Of a DNA stretch of 64,000 bases, positions 9,080 through 17,761 are shown piece after piece; the first letter of the stretch is position 1; every line of letters begins with the position of its first letter. The notes beneath the pieces were generated by a model. The model searched no databases and was not told the origin of the DNA. It saw nothing but the letters and a program-made list of their open reading frames with translations. The stretch lies in the NCBI RefSeq assembly GCF_001570425.1, contig NZ_BCSX01000021.1, positions 248,001 to 312,000 of the forward strand, written 5' to 3'. Origin of the DNA: Mycolicibacterium brisbanense (GTDB lineage: Bacteria > Actinomycetota > Actinomycetes > Mycobacteriales > Mycobacteriaceae). The position numbers were made by a program, and so were the translations under genes.

Positions 9080-9170
9080 GAGCTGACGCCTTCCGTTCGT
9101 GTGCATATTCGATCATGTCGAGATGTCCTCAGTGTCAAATGAATTGGTGCTCACGACGGCGCCGGTCGGA

Positions 9171-10178
9171 TCAGGCCGACGCGGCCCGCATCACGAAGCC
9201 TGCCTGGTCGCCGCGGCCCTGCCGATTGAGCGAGACCGAGCGTCGTTCCCAACCCAACATCTGCCGCACCCCGAAGTTGCGGAAAATGGCGCCCAGCCCG
9301 TTCAACTCGGGCAGGGCGATGCCCCGGCGGTATGCCTCACTGCCGAAGAACTGCGACGAGTTGGAGTCGTCGATGGTCTTCTCCACCCGCAGGCCGACGT
9401 TTTTCGCGGCGAGTTCCATGCCCCGCCGGGACGGGATGACGGTGTGCCGCGGAGCGTCGATCAGGCACCAGTGTTTCCCGTAGGTGGCCCACGCCTCCGA
9501 CGACGTCGTTGGCAGCCGCGCCAGGCACACGCCGCCGGGGGCCAGCCTTTCGGTGGCCGCCTTCAGGGTCTCGACCGGATCGGGAACGTGCTCCAGCGAG
9601 TGGTTGAACATGATGAGATCGAATTCGCCGGGCACTTCGTTCATGAAGCGCTTCAGCAGCGGGATGCCCAGCGGCGTCACACCGTCCTCTTCGATGAACG
9701 GGTCAGCGCCGGTGAGCTCGGTGAAGCCTGCCCGCGCCAACCGGTCGAGCAGCGTACCGCCGCCGCAGCCGACGTCAAGGATTCGCGCGTCACGCGGCAG
9801 ATTCAGATCGCCGAGCATCTTGATGACGTCTCCGCTGGCATCGCGCGTGCCGATCAGCGACCGGACCCCCGGCGGCAGCGCCGCGACGAGGGCACCCACG
9901 AACTGCCGCCTGTCGTTCAATTCGTAGCGGTCACGCTGCGTCGTCATCCATTGGAAGAGCCCGGGCTGCTCGGCCACGGTGTACGAGTAGTACTTGCGCG
10001 GATAGTGCCGCGCGAGTTCCTCGCCCTCGAGCACATCCACGATCTGCAGGGTTTCGCAGTCCTTGCAGATGTAGTAGTCGAACAACTCCCGAGTTCCGTA
10101 GTACATCTCGCGTACCGTGATCGTCCGGTGAGGACCGGCCGAACCGCACACCCTGCACGCTTTGGTGACCTCGCTCAA
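9171..10178 (-). CDS. Class I SAM methyltransferase with N-terminal zinc ribbon
   Basis: This 335-aa protein begins with a zinc-ribbon-like module (CRVCG near residue 8, CKDC near 38). A Methyltransf_23-type SAM domain follows: ILDVGCGGGTLLDRL, then the acidic motif with GADPF, FNHSLEHVPDPVETL, and LAPGGVCLARLP. This layout is common in polysaccharide and lipid-sugar clusters, and the protein is unlike the TylF or MycE types nearby. It probably modifies a GPL sugar or the acyl chain (an fmt-like role is possible), but the sequence does not decide. It lies between the glycosyltransferase at 10237 (58 nt) and the epimerase (91 nt), so co-transcription is likely. Confidence 0.78.
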   Translation of the reverse strand: MSEVTKACRVCGSAGPHRTITVREMYYGTRELFDYYICKDCETLQIVDVLEGEELARHYPRKYYSYTVAEQPGLFQWMTTQRDRYELNDRRQFVGALVAALPPGVRSLIGTRDASGDVIKMLGDLNLPRDARILDVGCGGGTLLDRLARAGFTELTGADPFIEEDGVTPLGIPLLKRFMNEVPGEFDLIMFNHSLEHVPDPVETLKAATERLAPGGVCLARLPTTSSEAWATYGKHWCLIDAPRHTVIPSRRGMELAAKNVGLRVEKTIDDSNSSQFFGSEAYRRGIALPELNGLGAIFRNFGVRQMLGWERRSVSLNRQGRGDQAGFVMRAASA

Positions 10179-10236
10179 AATTCCCCTCCTGGTTAAAGTC
10201 TCGATCGCCGGCGACGCGGCACAGTGCCTGCGCTGC

Positions 10237-11505
10237 CTAGGCGGTGCTTCTCAAGCGCGCAAAGTCCTCTACGAGATCGGCTGCGCGGTAGTTACTTTCA
10301 GACGGGGTGCTCATTCGCGACGCGATCTCGCGCGCCCGCACGGCGTAGTCCGGAGCCAGGATCCGGCGCAGGTCGGCGACCAGCGATTCTTGCGTGGTGG
10401 CCGAAAATCGCCTTGTGGTACCGATTTTCAGCCGCTTGAGCTGCGCGCCCCACAGTGTCTGATTGGCGTCCATCGAAAGGATCAGGGTGGGGACTCCGGC
10501 CCGCATGCTGGCCGCCGTCGTGCCCGAGCCGCCGTGGTGAACCACTGCGCGGCAGGCGGGGAAGATCGCCGCGTAGTTGACCGCACCCACCACCTTGACG
10601 TGATCGAACTGGGGCACGTCGCTGAAGTCGCTGTATCCCGCGCATACCAACGCGCGTTGACCCAACTGCGCGCTGGCCGCACTGATCATCCTGATCGTGT
10701 CGGCCGGGGATTCCACCGGCATGCTGCCGAATCCGAAACAGATCGGCGGGGTTCCCGCGGCGATCCAGTCCGTGACCTCTTGATCGACGCTGGTTGCCAA
10801 CTCCATCGTGAGCGTTCCGACAAACGGCCGTTGGCCGTTCCATTTCGTCCATTCATCGGCGAGTCCGGGAAAGCAGACGTCGTCGTATGCCTGGACTTCC
10901 AGCGCTCCACGGTCGGCGACGCGCCGCGACGTCGGGCCGGTGGCTTTCGGCAATCCGAGTTCGCGCCGTTGGGTGTCCTCGACCTTCTTGTTGAGCAACC
11001 ACGTCAGCCAGTCGAACGCCGTCATCGCGGCCCGCCCCAACGGCGCGGGCAGGATGGTCACGAGCCTGCCGTTGGCCCGGATGGGCACGTGATGCAACGT
11101 GACAAGTGGAATCCCGTAGTACTCAGCGACGTTGGCCGCCGGTTCCTGGTAAGCCTGCCCGGCGATCAACACGTCGGCGCCGTCGGCGAGCGAGGTCAGC
11201 GTCGCGTTGATCTGGGCCCAGCACTGGTCGCTCAGCGTCCACATCTCACGCCAGAGTTCCCTGAGCTCCCGGATCTTCCAGAACCCATGGAAGAACGACG
11301 TCCAGAAGTTGCGGTAGACGTCGAGCCAGGTGCGCGTGTCGAGCCCGAAGGCCACCGCCGGAAGCCCCGCCGCCTCGACGAATCCGACCGAATCCGGCGC
11401 GACCGCGATGCTCACTTCGTGCCCTCTGCGCACCAGTTCGCGGGCAACGACGATGGACGGCTCGATATCGCCCCGCGTTCCGTAGCTCGCCAACACAAAT
11501 TTCAT
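10237..11505 (-). CDS. GPL-type glycosyltransferase (GT1/GT28 fold, Gtf family)
   Basis: This 422-aa paralogue of the plus-strand transferase has the same MKFVLASYGTRGD start and the same C-terminal HHGGSGTTAASMRAGVPT nucleotide-sugar motif. Between them the acceptor-facing regions (about residues 60-110) differ most, as expected of enzymes using different acceptors. It sits within the block of sugar-modifying genes and is probably one of the core transferases (6-deoxytalose to alloThr, or rhamnose to alaninol). Only two Gtf genes occur in the window, so either the third transferase is elsewhere or this organism adds two sugars. Confidence 0.9.
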   Translation of the reverse strand: MKFVLASYGTRGDIEPSIVVARELVRRGHEVSIAVAPDSVGFVEAAGLPAVAFGLDTRTWLDVYRNFWTSFFHGFWKIRELRELWREMWTLSDQCWAQINATLTSLADGADVLIAGQAYQEPAANVAEYYGIPLVTLHHVPIRANGRLVTILPAPLGRAAMTAFDWLTWLLNKKVEDTQRRELGLPKATGPTSRRVADRGALEVQAYDDVCFPGLADEWTKWNGQRPFVGTLTMELATSVDQEVTDWIAAGTPPICFGFGSMPVESPADTIRMISAASAQLGQRALVCAGYSDFSDVPQFDHVKVVGAVNYAAIFPACRAVVHHGGSGTTAASMRAGVPTLILSMDANQTLWGAQLKRLKIGTTRRFSATTQESLVADLRRILAPDYAVRAREIASRMSTPSESNYRAADLVEDFARLRSTA

Positions 11506-11640
11506 CGCAGTTCGAAGCCTTTCAGTGTTTCCCGTGACGGCCGGTCGCCCGACGCTGAGCGCGCTACCCCGCGGTCACGTCCGCGGGCGACAGACCGTGA
11601 CCGGGTAGGCGGCGTAACGCCGTAATTGGTGGCCTGTCCG

Positions 11641-12447
11641 TCACTCCTTACGCCAGAGCACGCCGGTACCGTCGATTTCGACGATCTCCGCAGTGATCCC
11701 GTGCTTCGTGCGGTAATCCGTGACGGCCTTCTTACATCCATCGATCGCGTGGTAGTCGTCGATGATGCAAAAGCCACCCGGCGACAGTCGCGAGTAGAGG
11801 CCGTCGAGCGCCTGGATCGTGGATTCGTACAGGTCGCCGTCGAGTCGGAGCACCGCGATCTGCTCGATCGGGGCGTCGGTCAACGTGTCCTTGAACCAGC
11901 CGGGAAGGAAGCGGACCCTCTCGTCGAGCAGACCGTAGCGCTCGAAATTGGCGCGCACCTCCTTCTCGGGCACCGCGAGGATGGGAGCGGCGAGGTGCAG
12001 CTTGTCGCCTTTATCGGCTTTGTAGTTGTCGGCGTCCGGCGCCGGCACTCCGGCGAACGAATCCGCCAGCCAGACCTGCCGCGTCTGGTCTCCGTATGCG
12101 GCCAGAACAGCGCGCATCAGGATGGAAGCGCCGCCTCGCCATACCCCGCACTCGACGAGATCGCCGGGAATGTCCTCGGCGAGCACCGTCTCGACGCAGT
12201 TCTGCAAACTCGTCAGCCGCTGCATACCGATCATGGTCAGCGCATCGGCCGGCCAATCCAGCCCCAGGTCGCGTTTGCGGGCATCGAACGGCCGCTTGCG
12301 CACCAGCATGAGGTCGCCAAACTTGAAGATAGGACGGTGCAGGCGAGCCCATCCCACAGGCACCAACTCGTCGACCCCGTACCTGGTGAGATCCTGCCGA
12401 AGCAGGTCCAGATAGGCGGATCGAGTGCCACGGTCGGTCACGGTCAA
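11641..12447 (-). CDS. TylF/macrocin-type rhamnosyl O-methyltransferase (Rmt-like)
   Basis: This 268-aa protein shows the full TylF signature. DLVECGVWRGGAS is the SAM loop, WLADSFAGVP follows, and VLRLDGDLYESTIQALD then PGGFCIIDDY carries the metal-binding acids. GPL Rmt proteins of this class methylate rhamnose or 6-deoxytalose hydroxyls. The TTG at 12447 is chosen because AGGGG lies about 8 nt upstream; an in-frame GTG at 12441 is the alternative. A hairpin separates it from the upstream methyltransferase gene. Confidence 0.88.
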   Translation of the reverse strand: MTVTDRGTRSAYLDLLRQDLTRYGVDELVPVGWARLHRPIFKFGDLMLVRKRPFDARKRDLGLDWPADALTMIGMQRLTSLQNCVETVLAEDIPGDLVECGVWRGGASILMRAVLAAYGDQTRQVWLADSFAGVPAPDADNYKADKGDKLHLAAPILAVPEKEVRANFERYGLLDERVRFLPGWFKDTLTDAPIEQIAVLRLDGDLYESTIQALDGLYSRLSPGGFCIIDDYHAIDGCKKAVTDYRTKHGITAEIVEIDGTGVLWRKE

Positions 12448-12491
12448 AAAAGTGCCCCTTATCTCCTCAATCGGTACTCCGGTGATAAGAC

Positions 12492-12513
12492 TAGCGCCCT
12501 GAACAGGGCGCTA
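12492..12513. terminator. Perfect 9-bp hairpin between two methyltransferase genes
   Basis: The arms 12492-12500 and 12505-12513 are perfect reverse complements around a GAAC loop. On the plus strand the stem is followed by AAAACTTTT, on the minus strand by GTCTTATC. It could terminate the leftward transcript from 12698 or attenuate the next gene. Confidence 0.45.
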
Positions 12514-12697
12514 AAACTTTTCTGAATCGACGGCAGGCCTTGCGGCCGAGAGACTTTCGGCGCGAGCACCTGAACTTCACGTCGAGTTGCAAAACAGGCT
12601 AATGCGTTTGGCCCGACGCGTTTGTCAACGATATGGGGCTATCACGGATCGGTGCGAGCATGGCAAACAAAGACAAGAAACTGTCAGAGTTGCAAAT

Positions 12698-13516
12698 TCA
12701 TCGGAAAGCCGCGCGGGACAAGTGCTTCGGTTCGGCAGCTCGATGGACCACCACGACCGAGTCAAACACCTCGATCCGGTCGATGATGGTTGCCGCCAGC
12801 GGCACCTCCACCTCCCTGACGCGTTTCGGGTGGCCCTCCATGAACTCGAACACAGACGACATCTTCATGTACGGCGCGTGCATCGCATCCATCAACCATC
12901 GGGCGAAATCGATGAACGATTCCGAGCGATCGCGATAGCCCGTCCAATAGTTGGCGCACACGTCCTCGACCGCGTACACCCCACCGGGCGCCAATCGCGG
13001 GAACAGGTACTGGAACGAACCGATCATCTGACTGGGCTGATGCCCGCCGTCGTCGAGAATCGTGTCGAACGGGCCGAACTCGTCGAGCACCCGGCCCAGG
13101 AATCCGGTGTCGGTTTGATCCCCGATGCGCACATGAATGTCGTCCTGCGGAGCGTCGTACTGCGCAGACTTCGGGTTGAAGTCGAGCCCGACGATCGTGG
13201 CCTTGGGCAGGTACTCCCGCCACATGCGCAAGGACCCGCCTCGGTCGACGCCGATTTCGAGCATGCGCTCGGTCCTGGCCAGAACAGACTCGTAGATCGG
13301 CAGATAGTGGCGCAGCTTGTGCACGTTTTCGGTCTCGCTGAAGATCCGTCCGATCGCGGTCTCCTCAGGAGGGCTGTCGTCCGCACCCATCACCACGGGC
13401 CGCGCGAGATCGGGCCCCAACGCTTCGAGCATCCGCCTGCGGCCCTTGTACGGATACCGGCGAAATATGAACGGCGGTTTCGGCAGCAATGTCAATCGGA
13501 ACATGGCCATAGTCAC
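12698..13516 (-). CDS. MycE/TylE/ElmMI-type sugar O-methyltransferase
   Basis: This 272-aa protein is distinct from the TylF group. It has LEIGVDRGGSLRMWREYLP, GLDFNP, then FDTILDDGGHQPSQMIGSF and GGVYAVEDV. That is the pattern of metal-dependent 2'-O-methyltransferases acting on rhamnose-like sugars (MycE, TylE, ElmMI). It probably methylates a GPL deoxyhexose at a position different from its TylF neighbour. The start may be the GTG at 13516 or ATGs at 13510 or 13504; no strong ribosome site decides. Codon use is ordinary for the locus. Confidence 0.84.
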   Translation of the reverse strand: MTMAMFRLTLLPKPPFIFRRYPYKGRRRMLEALGPDLARPVVMGADDSPPEETAIGRIFSETENVHKLRHYLPIYESVLARTERMLEIGVDRGGSLRMWREYLPKATIVGLDFNPKSAQYDAPQDDIHVRIGDQTDTGFLGRVLDEFGPFDTILDDGGHQPSQMIGSFQYLFPRLAPGGVYAVEDVCANYWTGYRDRSESFIDFARWLMDAMHAPYMKMSSVFEFMEGHPKRVREVEVPLAATIIDRIEVFDSVVVVHRAAEPKHLSRAAFR

Positions 13517-13811
13517 GTGATCCTATGGACAGCCGGCATGGCTGCGGCTCGTATGACGAGAATCGTTGCAAATCACAGAGATAGCCTATCGGCACAGCAG
13601 CACCACAAGTCCGCAGCGAGTACTCAACGCGGCCAGGACCGGCACTAGCAAACGCGGCACGCGCGCAGAGCGAGGGCTTCGACTCCGTCACCTTCCCCTA
13701 CGACGAATCAAAGCAAAGCCGCGCAAGTCAGCCGGCATCGGCGGGTCGACTGATCAGATCCGTTATGTCTCCGAGTGATTCAGCATGAGCGGCGCCATGC
13801 GTTGCGGACCG

Positions 13812-14609
13812 TCAGAGCAGACCCATGCCTCTCAGCACCGCCGATACGCCGATCACCGTGAAGATGACGGCCAGGATCTGCTGCCGGTGAGCCAGTGCCC
13901 ATCCGCGCAGCCGCCGCAGAACCGCCTCGGTTCTCGCCGGTGCCAGCAGGTGGCTGACGAGCACTATTTCCACGACACCCAATACTCCCACGATGTAGGC
14001 AGCGGCGGTGGTGAGCTGGGCCCCGATCGCGGCACCCGACGTCAGGATGGTGGCGAGTACGAGCAGGACGATCTCGGGCGCCGGGCCCATCGCCAGCCCG
14101 ATCACAAACGCCACCCACAGCGATCCGTTCTCCCAGGCGTTGCGGGCGCGGGTGACCAGGCGCCGGGCCGCGGACCCGAGCCGCGACGGGACGTCCGCAC
14201 CGTCGCTGCCTGATCCCGCATTTCCGGTGGAAGAGCCAGGGTTGAGCGCCAGGATCAGCTTGCTCGTCCCCGGAATCTGCGCGTTCGCACCCTGGCGGGA
14301 CCGCGCCACCAACAGCGCGGCAATCGTCAGCGCGAACGCACCGAAGCCGATCTGAAAGTGACCGACGCTGGAATTGGTTGCGGGCGTGGATAAGTCAGCC
14401 GTGAACTCATCCAGGCCCGGAGTGAAGTGCATAACGATCAACGGCGCGAGAATCGAAAGGACGCTCGCCACCAGACAACCCGACCAGAAGACCAGCAGGT
14501 TCTGCGCCGGCCGCTGCCGCGAGATGAGCAACAGGGTCACACCCAGACGCACCGGGTTGAGCGCGCCCATGAGCGCCAGTCCCAGCACTGAGCTCCACAC
14601 CGACGCCAC
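13812..14609 (-). CDS. GAP/SfLAP-family membrane protein (GPL or lipid addressing protein)
   Basis: This 265-aa protein has six predicted membrane segments (about residues 5-28, 38-60, 82-102, 163-190, 197-222 and 245-265). A long Gly/Ser-rich loop lies after the third, and proline-bearing helices include ALNPVRLG and GLAMGPAPEIVLL. This is the SfLAP/GAP layout of small proteins needed to deliver sulfolipid or GPL to the cell surface. In GPL loci such a gene works with MmpL exporters. The GTG at 14609 starts directly before the first helix. Divergent from the sulfotransferase-like gene. Confidence 0.8.
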   Translation of the reverse strand: MASVWSSVLGLALMGALNPVRLGVTLLLISRQRPAQNLLVFWSGCLVASVLSILAPLIVMHFTPGLDEFTADLSTPATNSSVGHFQIGFGAFALTIAALLVARSRQGANAQIPGTSKLILALNPGSSTGNAGSGSDGADVPSRLGSAARRLVTRARNAWENGSLWVAFVIGLAMGPAPEIVLLVLATILTSGAAIGAQLTTAAAYIVGVLGVVEIVLVSHLLAPARTEAVLRRLRGWALAHRQQILAVIFTVIGVSAVLRGMGLL

Positions 14610-15057
14610 GCTACCGTGTCGCCGTAGTCCGCTGGTCTTTTATCGAATCCCCCGCCTTGAGGGCTGGCTACCGGACTCGAGGGCAATGGCGCGCGAATTC
14701 GCATATTCGCCTCGTTCCGGTCAGCGAAGCCCCCGGCCAGCGGAGCTCTATTTCGAAATCCGCTGTGAGCGAGGATCGCTCGCGTGTGTAAACAACGCAT
14801 ATCCGATCGCGATTTTTCGGTGATGCCACACCGTTGGCCACGCCCGTCACTTATTCTGGCCGGGCCGGCAACCCGGCACAGTACCGCCGCACCACGACAA
14901 ATTCAGTGCCGATATCTCTGCGACCATCCCGGAGAGGCCATGTTTGGTGAAGTCAGGGCATCTCCGAGATCGATGAATTACCGCGATTTTCCGTCGGCAC
15001 TCGTACAGCTGGCAAATCGATGAGATGGAAACACGCCTCAAACAAAGGAATATGTTC
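14610..15057. other. Divergent intergenic region, no gene seen
   Basis: About 450 bp between the GAP-like gene and the sulfotransferase-like gene. It is lower in GC than the coding parts, has no coding bias in any frame, and presumably holds both promoters. Confidence 0.45.
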
Positions 15058-16035
15058 ATGACAGTGCCCTCCCAGCAGAACCGGAGTTCGACCCGACCAA
15101 TGATTCTGTTCGTCTTGGGGATGGGAAGGTCTGGAACCTCGGCACTCACCCGCGTTCTCTCACTGTGCGGTGCCGCGCTTCCGACGGGCATGATGGGCGC
15201 CGACACGGGCAACCCACGTGGCTATTGGGAGCCCCGCGCAGCGCTGCTCCTCAACAGAGCGATCCTCGACCGCCACGGCAGCGCGTGGTGGGATCCGTCG
15301 TTTCGACTGCTCGAAGAGGGCACTTTCACCCCCGAGGAGCGGGCTCAATGCATCGCGGAGATCGGTGAGTTCCTCGACAAGCTGCCGCCCGCGCCCCTTG
15401 TGGTGATCAAAGAGCTCACTATCGGTGTGCTCCACAGCATGTGGTTCGAGGCGGCACGACAGGCCGGCTACGACATTTCCGCGGTGATCTCCGTACGTCA
15501 CCCGGAGGAAGTCGTCGCCTCACTCGGTGCTGCCGTCAAGGCCACCCCCGAGCTAACAAGCGCATTGTGGCTGAAAGGTAACCTGCTGGCTGAGCGCTAC
15601 ACGCGAGACATCCCACGCGCGTTCATCGAATACTCCAACCTGCTCGACGACTGGCGACGCGAGATCAACCGGATCTCCAGTGCGCTCGGCGTCGATCTCA
15701 CGCCTGCCGACGAGGCCCCGATCGATGCGTTCCTGGCCCAGGGGCTTCACCGGCAGCGGCACAGCGCTGACGTGGTGGACCGCTTCGGTACCGACTGGGT
15801 GTCAGAAGTGTACGAAGCGATGCGGGCGGCCGCCGCGGACGGCGACCTCGACCTCGCGACGCTCGACAGGGTTTTCGAGGCATATCAGGCGACCGAACGC
15901 GATTTCCGCAAAGCGTTCGACTGTTCCCGCGGGTACCAGGACGGAGTGCTCAACAAGCTCGTCCGTCCCTCCATCGCCAAACCGATCCTCGAACTGCGCG
16001 CGATCGCTCACCGGCGTAAGGGGACCTGGGTCTGA
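15058..16035 (+). CDS. Sulfotransferase-family protein
   Basis: This 325-aa protein has the PAPS-binding elements of sulfotransferases: the 5'-phosphosulfate loop GMGRSGTSALTRVL near residue 22 and the 3'-phosphate site ISVRHPEEVVASL near residue 150. ATG 15058 is taken because AAAGGA is 8 nt ahead; ATGs at 15052 and 15025 are in frame. It would transfer sulfate from PAPS to an acceptor, plausibly a GPL sugar given its place between GPL genes and rmlA. Sulfated GPLs have been reported from the M. fortuitum group, which fits, but the link to this gene is inference. Some members of this fold are not active sulfotransferases. Confidence 0.72.
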   Translation: MTVPSQQNRSSTRPMILFVLGMGRSGTSALTRVLSLCGAALPTGMMGADTGNPRGYWEPRAALLLNRAILDRHGSAWWDPSFRLLEEGTFTPEERAQCIAEIGEFLDKLPPAPLVVIKELTIGVLHSMWFEAARQAGYDISAVISVRHPEEVVASLGAAVKATPELTSALWLKGNLLAERYTRDIPRAFIEYSNLLDDWRREINRISSALGVDLTPADEAPIDAFLAQGLHRQRHSADVVDRFGTDWVSEVYEAMRAAAADGDLDLATLDRVFEAYQATERDFRKAFDCSRGYQDGVLNKLVRPSIAKPILELRAIAHRRKGTWV

Positions 16036-16238
16036 AACGGGTCTGAAGACCGCTGTTCGACCTGTCGGCCTTAACAATTCACGGTGCGGCCGCGCCGAGT
16101 GCGCGTGGCCCACGGCCGTCGGCCGAGCCAGGCCGCGGGATGCGGCACCCTGTCGCCGCATTCCGCGGATCTTGCCACGATATGGTGGAATTTGTATTCG
16201 CCCGGCTCGACGATGCTTTATCGGATAAGGGAATAGAC

Positions 16239-17105
16239 ATGCACGGCATCATTCTCGCCGGTGGCTCTGGCACCCGGCTACACCCGATCACGATGGGTGT
16301 CAGCAAGCAGCTGCTACCGGTGTACGACAAGCCGCTCATCTACTACCCGCTTTCCACGTTGATCATGGCCGGCATTCGCGACATCCTGGTGATCACCACG
16401 CCGGCTGACGCCCCCGCTTTCGAGCGACTCCTCGGTGACGGATCCGCATTCGGTGTCAATTTGCGCTACGCCGTGCAAGAGGAGCCCGAGGGCCTTGCGC
16501 AGGCATTTGTGATCGGCGCAGACCATATCGGCAACAACACGGTCGCGCTTGCCCTGGGTGACAACATCTTCTATGGCCCCGGCTTGGGCACGAGCCTGAA
16601 GCGTTTTGAAAATGTCCGTGGTGGCGCGGTTTTCGCGTACTGGGTGGCCAATCCGTCCGCGTACGGCGTGGTCGAGTTCGGCGCCGACGGCACGGCCCTG
16701 TCGCTCGAAGAGAAACCCGCGACACCGAAGTCCCACTACGCGATTCCGGGTCTGTACTTCTACGACAACAATGTCATCGAAATCGCCCGGTCGCTGCGGA
16801 AATCTGCCCGCGGCGAGTACGAGATCACCGAAGTGAACCAGACCTACCTCAACCGGGGTCAGCTGTCCGTCGAGGTGCTGCCGCGCGGCACCGCCTGGCT
16901 CGATACCGGAACGTTCGATTCGCTCTTGGATGCCAGCGATTTCGTGCGGACCATCGAGCTCCGCCAAGGCTTGAAAGTCAGCGTTCCCGAAGAGATCGCC
17001 TGGCGGGCGGGCTTTATCGACGACGATCAGCTCGCGGCGCGCGCCAACGAGCTGCTCAAATCGGGATACGGCAGTTACCTGCTCGAATTGTTGGAGCGAA
17101 ACTAG
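16239..17105 (+). CDS. rmlA: Glucose-1-phosphate thymidylyltransferase
   Basis: At 288 aa it has exactly the usual RmlA length. It opens with the nucleotide-binding [20 protein letters not shown] (residues 8-27) and contains [39 protein letters not shown] and [14 protein letters not shown]. RmlA makes dTDP-glucose, the entry to dTDP-rhamnose and 6-deoxytalose for GPL sugars. The ATG at 16239 follows AAGGGA by 7 nt and precedes the canonical start of the family. Mycobacteria carry another rmlA for arabinogalactan linker synthesis, so this is probably a locus-dedicated second copy. Confidence 0.95.
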   Translation: MHGIILAGGSGTRLHPITMGVSKQLLPVYDKPLIYYPLSTLIMAGIRDILVITTPADAPAFERLLGDGSAFGVNLRYAVQEEPEGLAQAFVIGADHIGNNTVALALGDNIFYGPGLGTSLKRFENVRGGAVFAYWVANPSAYGVVEFGADGTALSLEEKPATPKSHYAIPGLYFYDNNVIEIARSLRKSARGEYEITEVNQTYLNRGQLSVEVLPRGTAWLDTGTFDSLLDASDFVRTIELRQGLKVSVPEEIAWRAGFIDDDQLAARANELLKSGYGSYLLELLERN

Positions 17106-17300
17106 CCGACACTCACTGTAACCGGATACCGTGGTAACGCGCCGGAAACTCTGAGAGATAAACAGATACGGGTGTTACACCCGGCGCAAGAGTTTGCGGC
17201 TGATGAGTTGGTGTTGGCTCAGCCGATCGGCTGGCCCGGTTTCAGGTCTTGGCTGCATGGCTACAGTTGAAGTTGTCAGTTACGAGGAGGGGACTGAACA

Positions 17301-17639
17301 ATGAAGAAATTATCGCTGAATACGCTCGCCGTCACGGTGGGTGGTCTGGCGTTGTCGTTGTCGGCCGGTGCAGGGCTAGCGTCCGCGCAACCCGATATCG
17401 GGCCCATGGTCGATTCGCCGTGCACGTACGAGCAGGCGATGGCGGCGGTGCACGCGGAGAATCCGATGGCCGCGCAGTACCTTGACCAATCTCCGCCCAA
17501 CCAGCAGTTCCTGCGGGTGTTCCTCAGCTCGCCGCGGGACCAGCGCGTCAATCTGCTGAATCAGATCAAGAACAACCAGGGAGCGGCGCAGGCCCTTCCG
17601 GTCTTCACGCAAATGCTGACCAGCTGTGTGAAGTACTGA
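17301..17639 (+). CDS. Secreted hemophore-related (MHB-like) small protein
   Basis: This 112-aa protein has a clear Sec signal peptide (KK, hydrophobic core, cleavage near ASAQ at about residue 30). A short helical domain follows with two cysteines, in PCTYEQA at about 41 and TSCVKY at the end, which would form a disulfide. Size, Cys placement and the PxxxQ..LxxFLxSPxxQR pattern match the mycobacterial hemophore-related family (Rv0203/Rv1174c type). Heme binding itself is not shown by the sequence. The GAGGAGGGG site is strong. A perfect hairpin follows the stop. Its role beside the GPL exporter is unknown. Confidence 0.72.
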   Translation: MKKLSLNTLAVTVGGLALSLSAGAGLASAQPDIGPMVDSPCTYEQAMAAVHAENPMAAQYLDQSPPNQQFLRVFLSSPRDQRVNLLNQIKNNQGAAQALPVFTQMLTSCVKY

Positions 17640-17650
17640 GCTCAGTAGCG

Positions 17651-17693
17651 AGATACGGGTGCGGTGCACGACATGTGCACCGCACCCGTATCT
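17651..17693. terminator. Perfect 19-bp hairpin between hemophore-like gene and mmpL4b
   Basis: The arms 17651-17669 and 17675-17693 are exact reverse complements around a 5-nt loop. It lies between two convergent stops, so it can serve as a bidirectional terminator. No long U-run follows. Confidence 0.85.
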
Positions 17694-17761
17694 GCTTTCT
17701 TGGCTCTTGATCGGGCACCAGGCACGCCAAAACGCCTGTCAAGCATCGACATTCAGCTCGG

